A DNA stretch of 64,000 bases from CAILZL01 sp963791615 (GTDB lineage: Bacteria > Pseudomonadota > Gammaproteobacteria > Steroidobacterales > Steroidobacteraceae), in contig CAWBTE010000009.1 of NCBI GenBank assembly GCA_963791615.1, positions 127,484-191,483 on the forward strand, read 5' to 3'. The first letter of the stretch is position 1, and each line of letters starts with the position of its first letter. Shown here one piece after another: positions 46,088 to 56,564 of the stretch. Both the position numbers and the translations under genes were made by a program. Under the pieces are notes generated by a model. The model did no database searches, had not been told where the DNA came from, and saw only the letters and a list, made by a program, of their open reading frames with translations.

Positions 46088-46729
46088 GTGCATCTGAGTC
46101 TGTACTACACACCCATCACCTGCTCGCTGGTGCCGTATATCGCACTCACCGAAGCGGGCGCGGACTTCGAGGTGCATACCGTCAACATGCAGCAAGGCCA
46201 GCACCTGACCCCGGAATACCTGCGCATGAATCCCAAGCATCGCGTGCCGGTGCTGGTCATTGATGGCGAACCGCTGACCGAAAACGTCGCCATCCAGATC
46301 TGGATTGCACGCAACTTTCCGCAGGCGAAGTTGCTACCCGCGAATCCCATGCAGGAAATAACAGCCATTTCATTGCTGGCGTGGTGCGCCTCAGGCATTC
46401 ATCCGTCGCTGACGCCCAACGCCCTGCCACAGCGTTACTGCGATCTGCCTGATTCGGCCGACAGCGTGCGTCGCTGCGCACAGAAACTGCTGCTGGAAAA
46501 TTATCAGGTGGCCGATGAGTTGCTGGCCGGTCGCGAATGGTTCTTTGATCACTTCACGACAGTGGACACTTATTTCTTCTGGTGCTTCCGGCGCGGCATG
46601 ATCTTCAAGGTCGATGTTTCACCCTTCAAGCACTGCCTCGCACACTTCGAACGCATGCAGCAACGCGCCAGCGTAATGCAGCTGCTGGCGTTTGAAAAAC
46701 AGGTGCTGGCGGAATTTTCTGCAGCGTGA
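46088..46729 (+). CDS. Glutathione S-transferase family protein
   Basis: 213 residues, cytoplasmic. The N-terminal thioredoxin-like domain has YYTPITCSLVPYIALTEAG, the glutathione-site helix pattern, and NPKHRVPVLVIDG with the cis-proline, followed by LTENVAIQIWIA. The C-terminal helical domain includes FDHFTTVDTYFFW, matching the N-capping segment of GSTs. Start GTG 46088. It lies between the integrase relic and the rhamnosidase gene, convergent with the latter. Substrate unknown. Confidence 0.87.
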   Translation: MHLSLYYTPITCSLVPYIALTEAGADFEVHTVNMQQGQHLTPEYLRMNPKHRVPVLVIDGEPLTENVAIQIWIARNFPQAKLLPANPMQEITAISLLAWCASGIHPSLTPNALPQRYCDLPDSADSVRRCAQKLLLENYQVADELLAGREWFFDHFTTVDTYFFWCFRRGMIFKVDVSPFKHCLAHFERMQQRASVMQLLAFEKQVLAEFSAA

Positions 46730-46792
46730 GCCGAGCCCGTCAGTTGCCACAGTCTCCGCATGGTTTCTCCAGCCCGCGTTCAGATAATTCGT

Positions 46793-49700
46793 TTATTGCT
46801 GCCGCGCCATCACCCGCACCGGCCCGAGCAACCCGGAAGGCAACAGTGATGCATCCGCCTTGTAGAAACTCGTGGTTGTAAAGGTGTACTTCTGCTGCGC
46901 GCCGGGCTGCTGATCGCCAATCAGACGATTCACCCACAGATTGGTCACTTTGATCTGCAACTGATTGACGCCGGGCTTGAGCGCATCGGTCACATCAATA
47001 CGGAATGGCGCTTTCCACAGAAAGCCCACAGTCTTGCCATTGATAATGACCTCAGCAAGGTTTTTCACATTACCCAGATCCAGCCACAGCCGCTTGCCAG
47101 CCATGAACCAGCTGGCGTCCGCCTGCACGCTCTGTGTATACGCGCCAGTGCCAGAGAAATGCCTGATGCTGGCATCTGTTGACTCACTCCATGAACTCAA
47201 GCTGCCCAGCTGCACCTGCGCCGGCGCACCGCGATTCTCCTGAAAACTCAGCGCCCAGTTGTCCGGCAGCGTGGTCAGCACCGATTCACGCATGGCAGGC
47301 AGGGACAGTTCAGCCTGCTGTGTGTTCTCTCTGAACACCACGAACACGGCATCGTTCGGTTCGAGGTCCAGCGGCACTACTGTGCGGCCATTGACCATGC
47401 GATACGATACCGGCTCACGCACGCCAGTATCGGCATGCCACAGTTCGGGCTGCTTGCCGGTGACACGGAAAGTAGCTTCAACATGCTGCGTACGCATATT
47501 GCGGCTGTTGACGAAGTACAGCTCACCATCGCTGAGCTGACGATGCACGAACAGCAGGTGTGTATCTGTCTGCGGCCTGGTGTATTCAAAGTCCGGTGTA
47601 ATACCGAGCGTGCGCAGCACGGCTTCCAGTGACTGTCCTGAATACACTCGCCCTTTGCCGACGCGATGTTCGCCATCACCGTTGCCCCACAGCTGCATCA
47701 CCAGACGTGCATGCTCCTGTGGGTCATCCGCAAGACTCGGCGAGTCCAGCGGACGTTCACCCACCACGATGGCGCCAGCGTTGACCAGCCTGGCCAGCTT
47801 GCGCAGCACCGGCAAGGATATATGGCGTGCATTGGCATCGAGATTGAGTACGCGATAACGCATGCCGGAAGGCGTGGTCAGCACATTATTTTTCACCGAC
47901 AGCACATTAACCAAAACATCGGCGTTGACGAAGTCATAGTTGTAACCCGCCGGCACATCAGGTGATTTGTCGGCAAACAGCGCAGTGACATTGCTGTCTT
48001 CGCCATAGTAGTAGGCGATATCCGCCACAAACCGGCCCTGCTGCAACAGATGGCTGCTGCGCGTGAGGTACTGAATCCACGGACCGGCCAGCTCTGCCCA
48101 GGTTTCGTTGCGCGTGAACCATTGACCGAAAGGTCCGAGGCTCAGGCCCGGCGCCTTGTCCATCAAGGGTTGATGCACCGAAGTGTGAATGATGAAGCGG
48201 TTCAACCCCATCGCCATTTCCTTGTCCGCTGTGGGTTTCAGGTTTTCCGGCGCCCATGCCCAAGCGCCGCTACCGGCGGTGAAAGATTCGGCTGCTACCA
48301 GATTCTGGCCGTAGATATGCGCCACCGACGCAGACTCACGAATGTCCGCGTTGTAACCATGCTGTTCGTTGTCCACACCCGGCATCTGCGTCCACATCGC
48401 ACCCATGGGCACCGTCGCGCCGCGCTTGACGCGCATGCCATCGCCGATGAATGCGCGGTGGCTTTCGTGCGATTCGCTGTACAGACCCATGCCGCGCTTG
48501 CGCAATTCGTTCGCAATCACGGTGTAGTGGTTGTCGATCACCAGTTCACCCAGCGTGGCGCGGAAATCCCACAGGAATCGATCGCTGTCGGCGGCGCTTT
48601 GCACCACTCGTCCGGTCAGCACCGGCAACCACGGCTTCATGTCGTAACCACGACGACGCTTGAATTCGGCGAACATGTCATCGGTCCAGTTCTGTGCGCC
48701 AGCCTCCCAACTGTCAGTGATCATGTATTGCAGACCACGCTTGCCCATCAAACCATTGGTCGCTTGCTGGTATTGATTCAGATAGGTTTCAAGATAGGCA
48801 CGAACTGCCCTGGCGTTGAGCTTGTCAACTTCAAAGCCAGTCGCCTCAGGTGAAGCAGGCGAGTTCTTCGCACCCGTCAATGAATAACCGAAGCGCAAGA
48901 CCACCCAGTTGCCCGGCGGCGGCGTCCATCGCAACGAGCCATCCGATTGCAGCTTGCTGGTGAGATCAATCACATCGACTTTGGCAATGATGGCATCGGC
49001 GCGTGCCCCGGGTGTGGCTGCGGCGTACAGATCGCTACCCACCGCGAACGCTGCCTTGTCTTCAAAGCGATTGACCACAGCCCGGGTCTGCAAGGCGAAT
49101 TCGCTGACCTTGTAATCGGTAGCCGGTGGCAGGCTGGGAATGCCAAGCGCGCTCAAGTCGATGGCAGGCCCTGTGCCAGGTACAGGTTTGGGCATGCTCA
49201 GCACTACGCGGAAATAACGCGCGGTGACAGGCGGCACGGCAATGCTATTAACGCCCGGATCTTGCGAGAGTCCGCCGCGCACCGTGGGCAGATCAACCAG
49301 CTTGCTGAACAGCACACCATCACCACTGCTGTGCAGCTCGGCACGCGCCGCCACACCGCCCAGGATCAATGGCACACCGACATGTTCCAGGCCGAACGTC
49401 ACGCCATGTATGGTTTGTGGTTGTGCAAATTCATACTGAACCCACGTCTGATCATCATTGGCAGCCATGGGCACACTCAAAGACTGGGTGACATCACCAT
49501 CCACCAGCAAGCCAATATCCACAGCGCCATTGTTGGTTGTCAGTCTGGGCGACAGCTGCATGATCGACACATCGCGCGTCGGCGCGCGATAGGCCAGCAC
49601 CGCGCTGTCGGCATAAAACTCGACAGGCGGTGAATTGTCATGCGCGAGGAACGGCAGTTCCGAACGTGGTTTGTTCTGATAAGGACCACTGGTCGCCGGC

Positions 49701-50207
49701 GGCTTCGTCAATTGACCGGCGAAGGGTTTGCCCCCTTCGATGCGCGTCTCGCTCCACACCAGCTTCTTCATACCCTGCTCGGGCTTGACCCAGGGCCCAC
49801 CGGTTTCGCTCCAGCCCGGCGAGCCGGCAATCGCCATCTCCAGACCAAGCTGATCTGCAAGCTGTGTGGCGTACTTGAATGCGCCTTGCCATTCCGGCGT
49901 CATGTACACCAGACGGTTATCCACTACCTTGCGGTGTGTTGAAAGCGGCATCAAAGTTCTGAATGCCACCGATGCCGATGCGCTTCATCCACTCCAGATC
50001 GGCCTTGATGCCTTGCTGAGAAATGTTGCCGTTCATCCAGTGCCACCAGACACGCGGCTTCGCCGCATCAGGCGGAGTCTGAAAAGCAGTGAACAGGGAA
50101 TCAGTCGCGCCGCTGGTTGCGGCAACAGCATGACCTGGAACTTGCGCCAAGCCGGCGCAAGTCAGCAGCATCGCAACTCGTAACACCCGCACATGACGTC
50201 TCAACAT
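46793..50207 (-). CDS. Secreted GH106-type alpha-L-rhamnosidase, one frameshift
   Basis: About 1137 residues. The N-terminal 30 residues form a signal peptide (MLRRHVRVLRVAMLLTCAGL, cleavage after GHAVA). WWHWMNGNISQQGIKADLEW at the mature start, GSPGWSETGGPWVKPEQGMK and VAAESFTAGSGAWAW are typical of glycoside hydrolase family 106, which releases terminal alpha-L-rhamnose. A C-terminal jelly-roll (LWLDLGNVKNLAEVIINGK) resembles galactose-binding domains. One extra base near 49927 breaks the frame between DAAFNTPQ and VVDNRLVYMTPEW; the remaining 3.1 kb is clean. Start ATG 50207 has AGGGGA 9 nt upstream. Faces the same way as rhaD-rhaI-lldD and should feed the rhamnose importer. Confidence 0.9.
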
Positions 50208-50326
50208 CTCGATCCCCTATGTTCACATTTGCTTGTCTGTTATTTCACTGGGCTCTGGCCAGCATCCGCAAATGCATTAACGACCTGCTGTTTGTATGAC
50301 CAACTGACTCATCTACCGACAGCACA
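50208..50326. other. Rhamnosidase upstream region
   Basis: 120 bp between the rhamnosidase start and the lldD remnant. Presumably its promoter; I see no clear operator. Confidence 0.4.
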
Positions 50327-50476
50327 TCAAGGCGAACGCAACACGCTGCGGCTTACCTGGGTCACGTCGGTTTGTCCGGCCAGTCCCATGCTCACTTGCA
50401 GTTCGCTGCGAATGATATCGATGGCCTTGAGCACACCGGCCTCACCCTGCGCAGCCAGCGCATAGAGAAAAGCCTT
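50327..50476 (-). pseudogene. LldD 3' end duplicate (remnant)
   Basis: 49 codons, AFLYALAAQGEAGVLKAIDI then IRSELQVSMGLAGQTDV, ending QVSRSVLRSP. They align with the last 50 residues of the lldD gene at 54079 (AFLYALAAQGEAGVLKAIDI, IRNELRVSLGLTG). The rest of the gene is missing and the upstream codons belong to an esterase, so this is the tail of a second or rearranged lldD. Confidence 0.85.
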
Positions 50477-50575
50477 CACGCCGGCGTTTATTAATCGACG
50501 CGCGTACTCTACATCTTCGTCTACGAACAGATCGACCGCACCTACGCCGATAAAGGTTCGCGGCAAGGCTGCAAG
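50477..50575 (-). pseudogene. Alpha/beta-hydrolase (esterase) fragment fused to lldD tail
   Basis: 33 codons, LAALPRTFIGVGAVDLFVD then EDVEYARRLINAGV, match the segment of GDXG-type alpha/beta hydrolases that carries the catalytic Asp (LPPTFIxVGxxDxFxDExxxYA). The reading frame passes directly into the LldD tail at 50476, marking a recombination junction. Upstream the frame runs into a palindromic repeat. Confidence 0.8.
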
Positions 50576-50607
50576 TTTAGTGGCCCGCGCCGGGACGGCG
50601 CCTGTCG

Positions 50608-50695
50608 AAGTACGTGAGTATTTTTCGCGCCCCGAGTTATAACAAACCAACGCCGCAATGCGCCCTTCAGCGAGATCGTGACCAGGCTCTTACAC
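50608..50695. repeat. Diverged half-copy of the 2062-2203 palindromic repeat
   Basis: Matches the inverse of the first element: GAAGTACGTGAGTATTTTT at 50608, then after a diverged stretch GCAATGCGCCCTTCAGCGAG at 50655 and CCAGGCTCTTA at 50682. The middle palindrome arm is degraded. It overlaps the dienelactone hydrolase stop codon and abuts the esterase-lldD chimera. Confidence 0.75.
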
Positions 50696-51566
50696 TAATG
50701 CCTTCCTGAACAACTCCAGCATCCTGCCCCAGGCTTTCTCTGCCTGCACTTCGTTGTAGACAGTGGAGTCGGGCGGGCACCAGCCATGCTGTGCGCCTGC
50801 ATACACTTCAATCTCGGCCGGTAGCTTCGCGTTGGCAAAGGCTGCTTTGAGTATGTCCTTGGCCTTGGGGTCGCGTTGATCGTCGTTCTCGGCGATGGCG
50901 AACAGATACTGGGCTTTCAACTTCGGTACCAGCAGATGCGGGCTATTGGCAGTGTCATTCGCGAGACCGGCGCCATGGAACGATGCGGCGGCGCCTACAC
51001 GATCAGGGAAGGTGGCAGCGGTGCGCATGGTAAGTGGCCCACCCATGCAGTAACCTGCTGTGCCCATCTTGCGCTGCTTGTTCACTGCAGGCTGTGCGTC
51101 CAGCCAGGTGACAAAGGCCTGCGCATCCATGAACTGTTTTTCCGGTGTGAGTGTGGCCATCAGTCCCATCAGCGTTTTGCGCGTGGCCTCGTCTTCCATG
51201 CCCTTGCCAGGCATCACTACGGGCGCTTTCTGGCTCCGATAGAACGGATTCGGCGCCAGCACGGCATAGCCGGATTCGGCCAGACGTTTGGCCATCATCT
51301 TGAAGGCGGGACGCAGGCCCATGATGTCGGTCCAGATCAGTACGGCCGGTGCGCTGCCGCTGCTGGGGTGGACGAAGTAACTGTCTGCCACGCCATCGGG
51401 TGTCTTGATGTCGACACTCGGATTCGGTCACCGCGACTGCGTTGGCGACCGGCGGCAGCATCATGGTCAGGCCCGCACCCAGCGACAGCGCGCCGAAGTT
51501 ACGTCGGGTCATGCCGGTGCGGCTTGAGTATTCGATCATGTCGTCAATGGAATGGTTATCGCACAT
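50690..51566 (-). CDS. Dienelactone hydrolase family protein with Tat signal, one frameshift
   Basis: About 291 residues. A twin-arginine signal (MTRRNFGALSLGAGLTMM) heads the protein, so folded export to the periplasm is expected. The hydrolase domain has AVLIWTDIMGLRPAF and the nucleophile motif GYCMGG, with Asp in AENDDQRD and His in AQHGW completing the Cys-Asp-His triad of dienelactone hydrolases. One extra base near 51420 breaks the frame between VAVTES and SVDIKTPDGVADSY. Start ATG 51566 follows GAGGT by 5 nt. The natural substrate is unknown; family members open lactones, and a role on rhamnose-linked compounds would be speculation. Confidence 0.85.
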
Positions 51567-51716
51567 GGTGTACCTCGGTAGTAATGTCGCATTGATGGAC
51601 TGGTGGTTAATGCCGGCGGTCCGCCACCGGGAAATTTTGCTGTCTTTGACGACCAGGCATGGGACACGAGCGCCGCAATCATGAACGAGACAACACGGTT
51701 GATCCGATACAGCATC
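51536..51716 (-). CDS. Possible small exported or membrane peptide
   Basis: 59 codons with a strong ribosome site (AGGAG 6 nt before ATG 51716). The N-terminus MLYRINRVVSFMIAALVSHAW is a basic start plus a hydrophobic helix; the rest is polar. It overlaps the hydrolase start by 31 nt. No family match known to me; it could be a leader peptide rather than a stable protein. Confidence 0.35.
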
Positions 51717-51761
51717 AAACTCTCCTCAGGAATAGCACGCTGTCTGCGGTGAAATGCCCGA

Positions 51762-52990
51762 CTACTTCCAGAGGAGTCCGCTGCGCCCGATGCGTTTGCG
51801 CTTGCCCCACATGTCGACGTACATCACGACACCGGAGATGGACAGGTAGATCAGGGCAAGTCCGGCGAACAGGTCCGCCCAGCGGCCGCTCATGCCGAAG
51901 TAGTCGCCACGGTGAACCTTCTTGGCGATTTGATGCGCCTCCCATCCGAATGGAAAGCCCACCTTGGGATAGCCAGGCTCGGTCATGCTGGCGCGCTCAC
52001 CGGTAACGGCGTTGAACACCACCTGATCGGCTTCTTCTTCGCCGGTGACGATCACACCCTGCTTCATGCCGCCGAACTCGCGCAATCGCACCACTCGGAT
52101 CGGCGTGTCAGGCAGCAGCGACTGATAACTGGCCAGCGTGGTGCGCAGCATCTCCGGCGCATCCGCAGCGTTGAGCGCGCTAATGCCGTTGGGCAGGATG
52201 GGACGAGGCGCCGGAGCTGGCGCAGCAGCGCCCGGCGGTCGCGCCGCACGCATCTTCGCCAGGTAAATCCCCATGCCCAGCGACTCCACCGCCAGCCACG
52301 CGCCGCTCAGCGCCACGACTGTCAGGAACACCGCGGAGGTCAATGAAATCCAGCGGTGCAGGCTGCGCCACCCACCACCTGCAGACCAGAACCACCCGGA
52401 ACGCTTGGCACGAGCGCGCGCCGACTTCAACTGGAAGTACATCCACAGGCCCGTGACGATCAGCACCATCAGCGCGACGCTGACCACCACATTGATCCAT
52501 AACGTCCAGTCGCCAAAGGTGGTCATGCGGTGCAATTCCTTGACCGTGTTGCGCTCCGAAGCCGGGTTCTGATTGACTGTTGCCTCAGCGAACTCGCCGG
52601 CAACCTGCTCACCCGTTGTGGCGTCGAAGCGCAGCAACTGCTGATCTGACTTGATCTGCGTCACCGGATTGCCTTCGGCCATGCGCATTTCCACATAGCC
52701 CAGCGTCGCCTCACCGTACACATTGCGGGCGGAACTCAGCACTTGAGCGAGCGCATTCTCGAGATTCAGATCGTCAGGCAATACATCAGCGGTGTAGTCG
52801 GGGTTGCTGATGACCTGAAAAGCGCGGGACCATAGGTGCTCTCTCGCATGGCTTCCGTGTTGGGATCGTCAGCCGGCGCGTTACTGAGGATGGTGCGCAG
52901 ATCGATCAGCTGAATCAGCGTGCCGGTGACGCCCAGATACAGGGTGACGATCACAACAAACAGCGTGAGGATGCGATGGACGGTGCGCAT
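51762..52990 (-). CDS. PepSY-associated transmembrane protein, one frameshift
   Basis: About 410 residues. HRILTLFVVIVTLYLGVTG at the N-terminus, then helices at ALMVLIVTGLWMYFQLK, SLTSAVFLTVVALSGAWL and LIYLSISGVVMYVDMW, with SLHRWIS before the third; this is the PepSY-TM (PiuB-like) family, often near TonB-dependent iron or siderophore receptors and thought to be membrane reductases. One base is missing near 52815, between STYGPALF and QVISNPDYTADVLPDD. Start ATG 52990. No receptor gene is in the window. It lies downstream of the solute-binding-like gene. Confidence 0.83.
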
Positions 52991-53039
52991 GGTGATTGGT
53001 CTTAGTTAACGCAGACAGAGGATTAAAAAGAATAAACGC

Positions 53040-53968
53040 CTACTTTGTCTGGCCGGAACCACCTGGCGGCGCAGCGCGAAGGCCACGCACGGTGCCCCGA
53101 TCAATGGCTCTCTGGATCGCTCCGGCCCTCTTCGCCTCTTCCAGTGCCGCGTTCAACCCGCCCAGGCGCGCTGCCTGATCACGGCTGATGGCGAGGGCCG
53201 TGGGCGCAAACCCATAGCGTCCCTCCACTACTCTGGAGCCCGGCCATCGCGAGGAAAATGCGAGCACTGCGTTGGCCGTGGAGGCCAATGCATCGGCTTC
53301 GCCGCGTTGGAGCAGCGCAAGAGCCTGGTCCGGCGTATCGGCAACCACGACAGCAACCTGCTTCGCCCAGCGCGTGAAAGCCAGGGTGGACGGGTGGTTG
53401 CGCGCCACGGCGACCCTGAGGCCTCGGCGATCGACATCGTCGATGGTACGCACCGTGGATTGCTCAGGCACAAGGAGTCCGTAGTCGAGTTCGAAAACTG
53501 GATTTGAGAACACGACCGACGAGGTTAGTGCGGGATCGACTCCGAGAAACGCCACGTCGGCCGACCCTTCCTGCAGGCCCGCCAGTAGCGCGGGAACGGT
53601 CGGATACACTTCAAGACCAGCGTGAGCTGCATCTGACTAGCGATGGTCGAAGCGGTTTCGACGAGATGGACATCGCCCCGTACGGCACCCGTCTGCGCAT
53701 CTTGTGAATACTGTGGCCCGAACAGCGCCAAACGGAGTTCGCGTTGACCGCTGGCGCTGCCGACGGCGCGATCCGGACCTTGCTGGGTCGCGTTCGCTGG
53801 CGCCATGGAGAGCAGCAGAATTGGCACCAGCAAGAGCGCCCGAAGGATATGCCTGCGCGCGCCGTCCGGGAGCACGATGCGACGGAGAAACGGCGTTTGC
53901 TGAACAGCACACCCAGCGCCCAGCGGGGCTTGCGGGCAAGGTCGATCGAACTGGAAACTCTTGTTCAT
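53040..53968 (-). CDS. Orphan periplasmic solute-binding-like protein, one frameshift
   Basis: About 309 residues. An N-terminal hydrophobic segment (ILRALLLVPILLLSMAPANA) marks export. The mature part resembles PhnD/SsuA-type binding proteins: LLAGLQEGSADVAFLGVDPA, then DDVDRRGLRVAVARNHPS and QALALLQRGEADALASTANA, the usual pattern of ligand-site loops. One base is missing near 53612, between MQLTLVL and EVYPTVPALLAG. No ABC partner genes adjoin it, so its role may be sensing. Start ATG 53968. The 110 bp upstream to lldD hold nothing I recognise. Confidence 0.75.
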
Positions 53969-54078
53969 GCATCATCCATATGTATTGCAGTCGTTAACGC
54001 GTGGCACCATTTGCAAAGGCATTCGCCAGAAAATCGACCCAAGATGCCCGGAACAATGCAGCCGCTTTCACGCTCGCA

Positions 54079-55214
54079 TCAGGGTCGCAGGATTTTCGCA
54101 GTCACCTGTTGAATGCTTCCCATGCCCGTCAATCCGAGACTAACGCGTAGTTCATTGCGGATGATGTCGATGGCCTTGAGCACACCGGCTTCGCCCTGGG
54201 CGGCGAGCGCATACAGGAATGCCTTGCCGATCAGCGCACCGCGCGCGCCCAGCGCCACTGCCTTGAGCACGTCCTGGCCGGACATCACGCCGCCATCGAA
54301 CAACACCTCGCAGCGTCCCTGAACCGCATTCAGCACCTCCGGCAACACGGTGATGGTCGCGGCGCCGCTGTCCAGCTGGCGGCCGCCGTGATTGGAAACC
54401 ACCATGGCGTCTACGCCACACTCCAGCGCCAACTTCGCATCTTCGGCATCCATGATGCCCTTGACGATCAGCTTGCCAGGCCACTTCGACCGCACCCATG
54501 CAACATCCTTCCAGGTCATGGAGGTGTCGAACTGGCTGCCAATCCATTCGGAGAGTGTCTTCAGACTACTGCCGCCGCCAATGAGGCCCTGCAGGTTGCC
54601 AAAACTTCGCCGCTTGCCGAACAACATGCCGAGCGCCCAGCGCGGCTTGGTGGCGATGTCGAGCGCATTCTTCAGTGTCAGACGCGGCGGAATGGCCAGG
54701 CCATTCTTGGGATCGCGACGACGCAGGCCCTGTATCTGCATGTCCAGCGTCAGCATCAACACCGGGCACTGCGCCGCCAGGGCACGTGCAATCAGTTGTT
54801 CGTTGAAGCTGCGCTCGCGCATCATGTACATCTGGAACCAGAACGGCGTGTCGCTGGCTTCCCGCACATCCTCGATAGAACAGATGGACATGGTGCTCAG
54901 GCAAAATGGAATGCCCGCTTTGGCTGCTGCACGGGCGCATGAATTTCGCCGTTCGGATGGAACAGTCCGGTCAGGCCGGTAGGCGCGATTGCCAAGGGTA
55001 GCGAACTGGGTTGCCCCACCAGTGTGGTGGCCACTTCCTGCTTCGACACATCCACCATGACGCGCTGACGCAGCACAATGTCGTCCAGCGCCTGACGATT
55101 GCGCCTGATGGTGATCTCGTCATAAGAACCGCGATCCGCATAGTCAAAGATGGCGCGCGGCACGCGACCCTGCGCCAGTTCACGCAGATCGCCGAGACTG
55201 TTGATAACCTTCAT
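54079..55214 (-). CDS. lldD: FMN-dependent L-lactate dehydrogenase LldD, one frameshift
   Basis: Oxidises L-lactate to pyruvate, passing electrons to the respiratory chain. About 379 residues of the alpha-hydroxy-acid oxidase family. VSNHGGRQLDSGAATI carries the catalytic His and substrate-binding Arg; LVLTLDMQIQGLRRRD-like sequence (LMLTLDMQIQGLRRRD) and LFDGGVMSGQDVLKA complete the FMN site. One base is missing near 54935 between NGEIHA and ARAAAKAGIPFCLSTM. Start ATG 55214 lies immediately after the rhaI stop, so the gene is in the rhaD-rhaI operon and would consume lactate from lactaldehyde. A tail duplicate sits at 50327. Confidence 0.92.
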
Positions 55215-56499
55215 TCAGACAATGCCGCTGGAGCTACCCGCTGCTGCGGGACGCCGTTGAGCACAGGCAACGCGATAGCCGCTGTTGCGATAGGCCGCAA
55301 CCGGATAAATCGCCGCCCCCTTCGACTGGCGTGCTTTGGCCAGAATCGGACCAACATCGGTGGTAAAGGCACGCTTGAGTGTCTGCGTGGCCAGCAACGC
55401 ATATTGCCGTCCTGATAACCCGCCAGTGCATTGCGATCCACCAGCAGCGCCTGCGCATAGGCACGGTCAGCTCAATCGCACTGCTCATCAGGCTTTCAAT
55501 CGGGTCGGTAACGTTGTGCGACTGATCCAGCATGTGCGCCAGGTGCAGCGGCACCTTGCGCCACTGCGCATCCACCAGCTCGTTGAAAATCAGGAACAGG
55601 CGATACGGATCGATGGAACCTGAATCCAGATCGTCATCACCATACTTGAAGTCATCGAATGGAAGCCACCCAGACGACCGGCGTGAATCAGTCGCGCCAC
55701 GATCATTTCAATATTGACGTTGGGCGCATGGTGACCGAGGTCCACCAGACAGTGCGCCTGCGGAACCAAGGTCTGCGCAGCCATGAATGAGCTACCCCAG
55801 TCCTGGATCACGGTGGCGTAAAACGCCGGCTCATACATCTTGTGTTCGATCAGCAGGCGCCAGTCTTCAGGCAGCCCGGCGTAGATCTTCTTGCCGAATC
55901 CAGGTACGCTCATAGGCGCGCACCAGATGCTGCTGGCCGGGGAAATTCCCACCGTCGCCAATCCACAGCGTCAACGCTTTTGAACCCAGCAGCTTGCCGA
56001 TGCGGATGCAATCAAGATTGTGCGCCACCGCCTGTTCACGGGCCGCCGCAGAGGTGTTGGTCAGACTGCCAAACTTGTACGATGCGCCTGATTGCGCTGA
56101 TCCTGGAATGTATTGGAGTTAACGGCACAAAGCCCAGACCGAGATGATCACCATGCGCCTTCAATGCCGCATAGTCTTCGGCGTGATCCCAGGGCAGATC
56201 CAAGGATACGGTGGAAGTTGCGCCGGTCAATGAGTTGATACCGCACAGTCTTCCAGCTTTTCGAACACATTACGCGGCTCTCCCGGGCCGGGAAAACGGG
56301 CAAGCGTGTCCCGCCGGTGCCTACGCCCAGGAAGGCAAGGCCACCTTGAACTCCGCTACGGTACGTGTGATCTGCTCGATCTCAATTCCGCGACGCTGCA
56401 GCTGCTTGCCCAGTGCTTCGTAATCAGTCAGCTCGGATGCGCGACCCGCATTGCCTGCGGCAATGTAATCGGCGCTGCGTGGATCGCCTTCTGGCTCAT
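55215..56499 (-). CDS. rhaI: L-rhamnose isomerase RhaI (Pseudomonas stutzeri type), many frameshifts
   Basis: Converts L-rhamnose to L-rhamnulose. Reconstructed length about 425 residues, TIM-barrel isomerase. Recognisable pieces in order: ELTDYEALGKQLQRRGIEIE, GVGTGGTR, SLDLPWDHAEDYAALK, SKALTLWIGDGGNFPGQQHL, IEHKMYEPAFYATVIQDWG, CLVDLGHHAPNVNIEMIVAR (metal site), HLAHMLDQSHNVTDPIESLM (metal Asp/His), and a C-terminal KRAFTTDVGPILAKARQSKG. About 11 single-base deletions, mostly in short runs, break the frame (near 56479, 56329, 56307, 56247, 56131, 56087, 55909, 55897, 55663, 55470, 55404). Motifs stay conserved, so these look like consensus errors. ATG 56499 has GGGGGAG close upstream. Directly followed by lldD. 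Confidence 0.88.
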
Positions 56500-56564
56500 A
56501 GCTCCCCCAACATCAAATTCATGGATGGCGGCCACACCGGTGCGTGACCCATCAACTCTCAGCA

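Noticed and set aside
52991..54078. A second ABC importer formed with the solute-binding-like protein
   Set aside because: No permease or ATPase adjoins it; the rha ATPase and permeases have their own binding protein RhaS.
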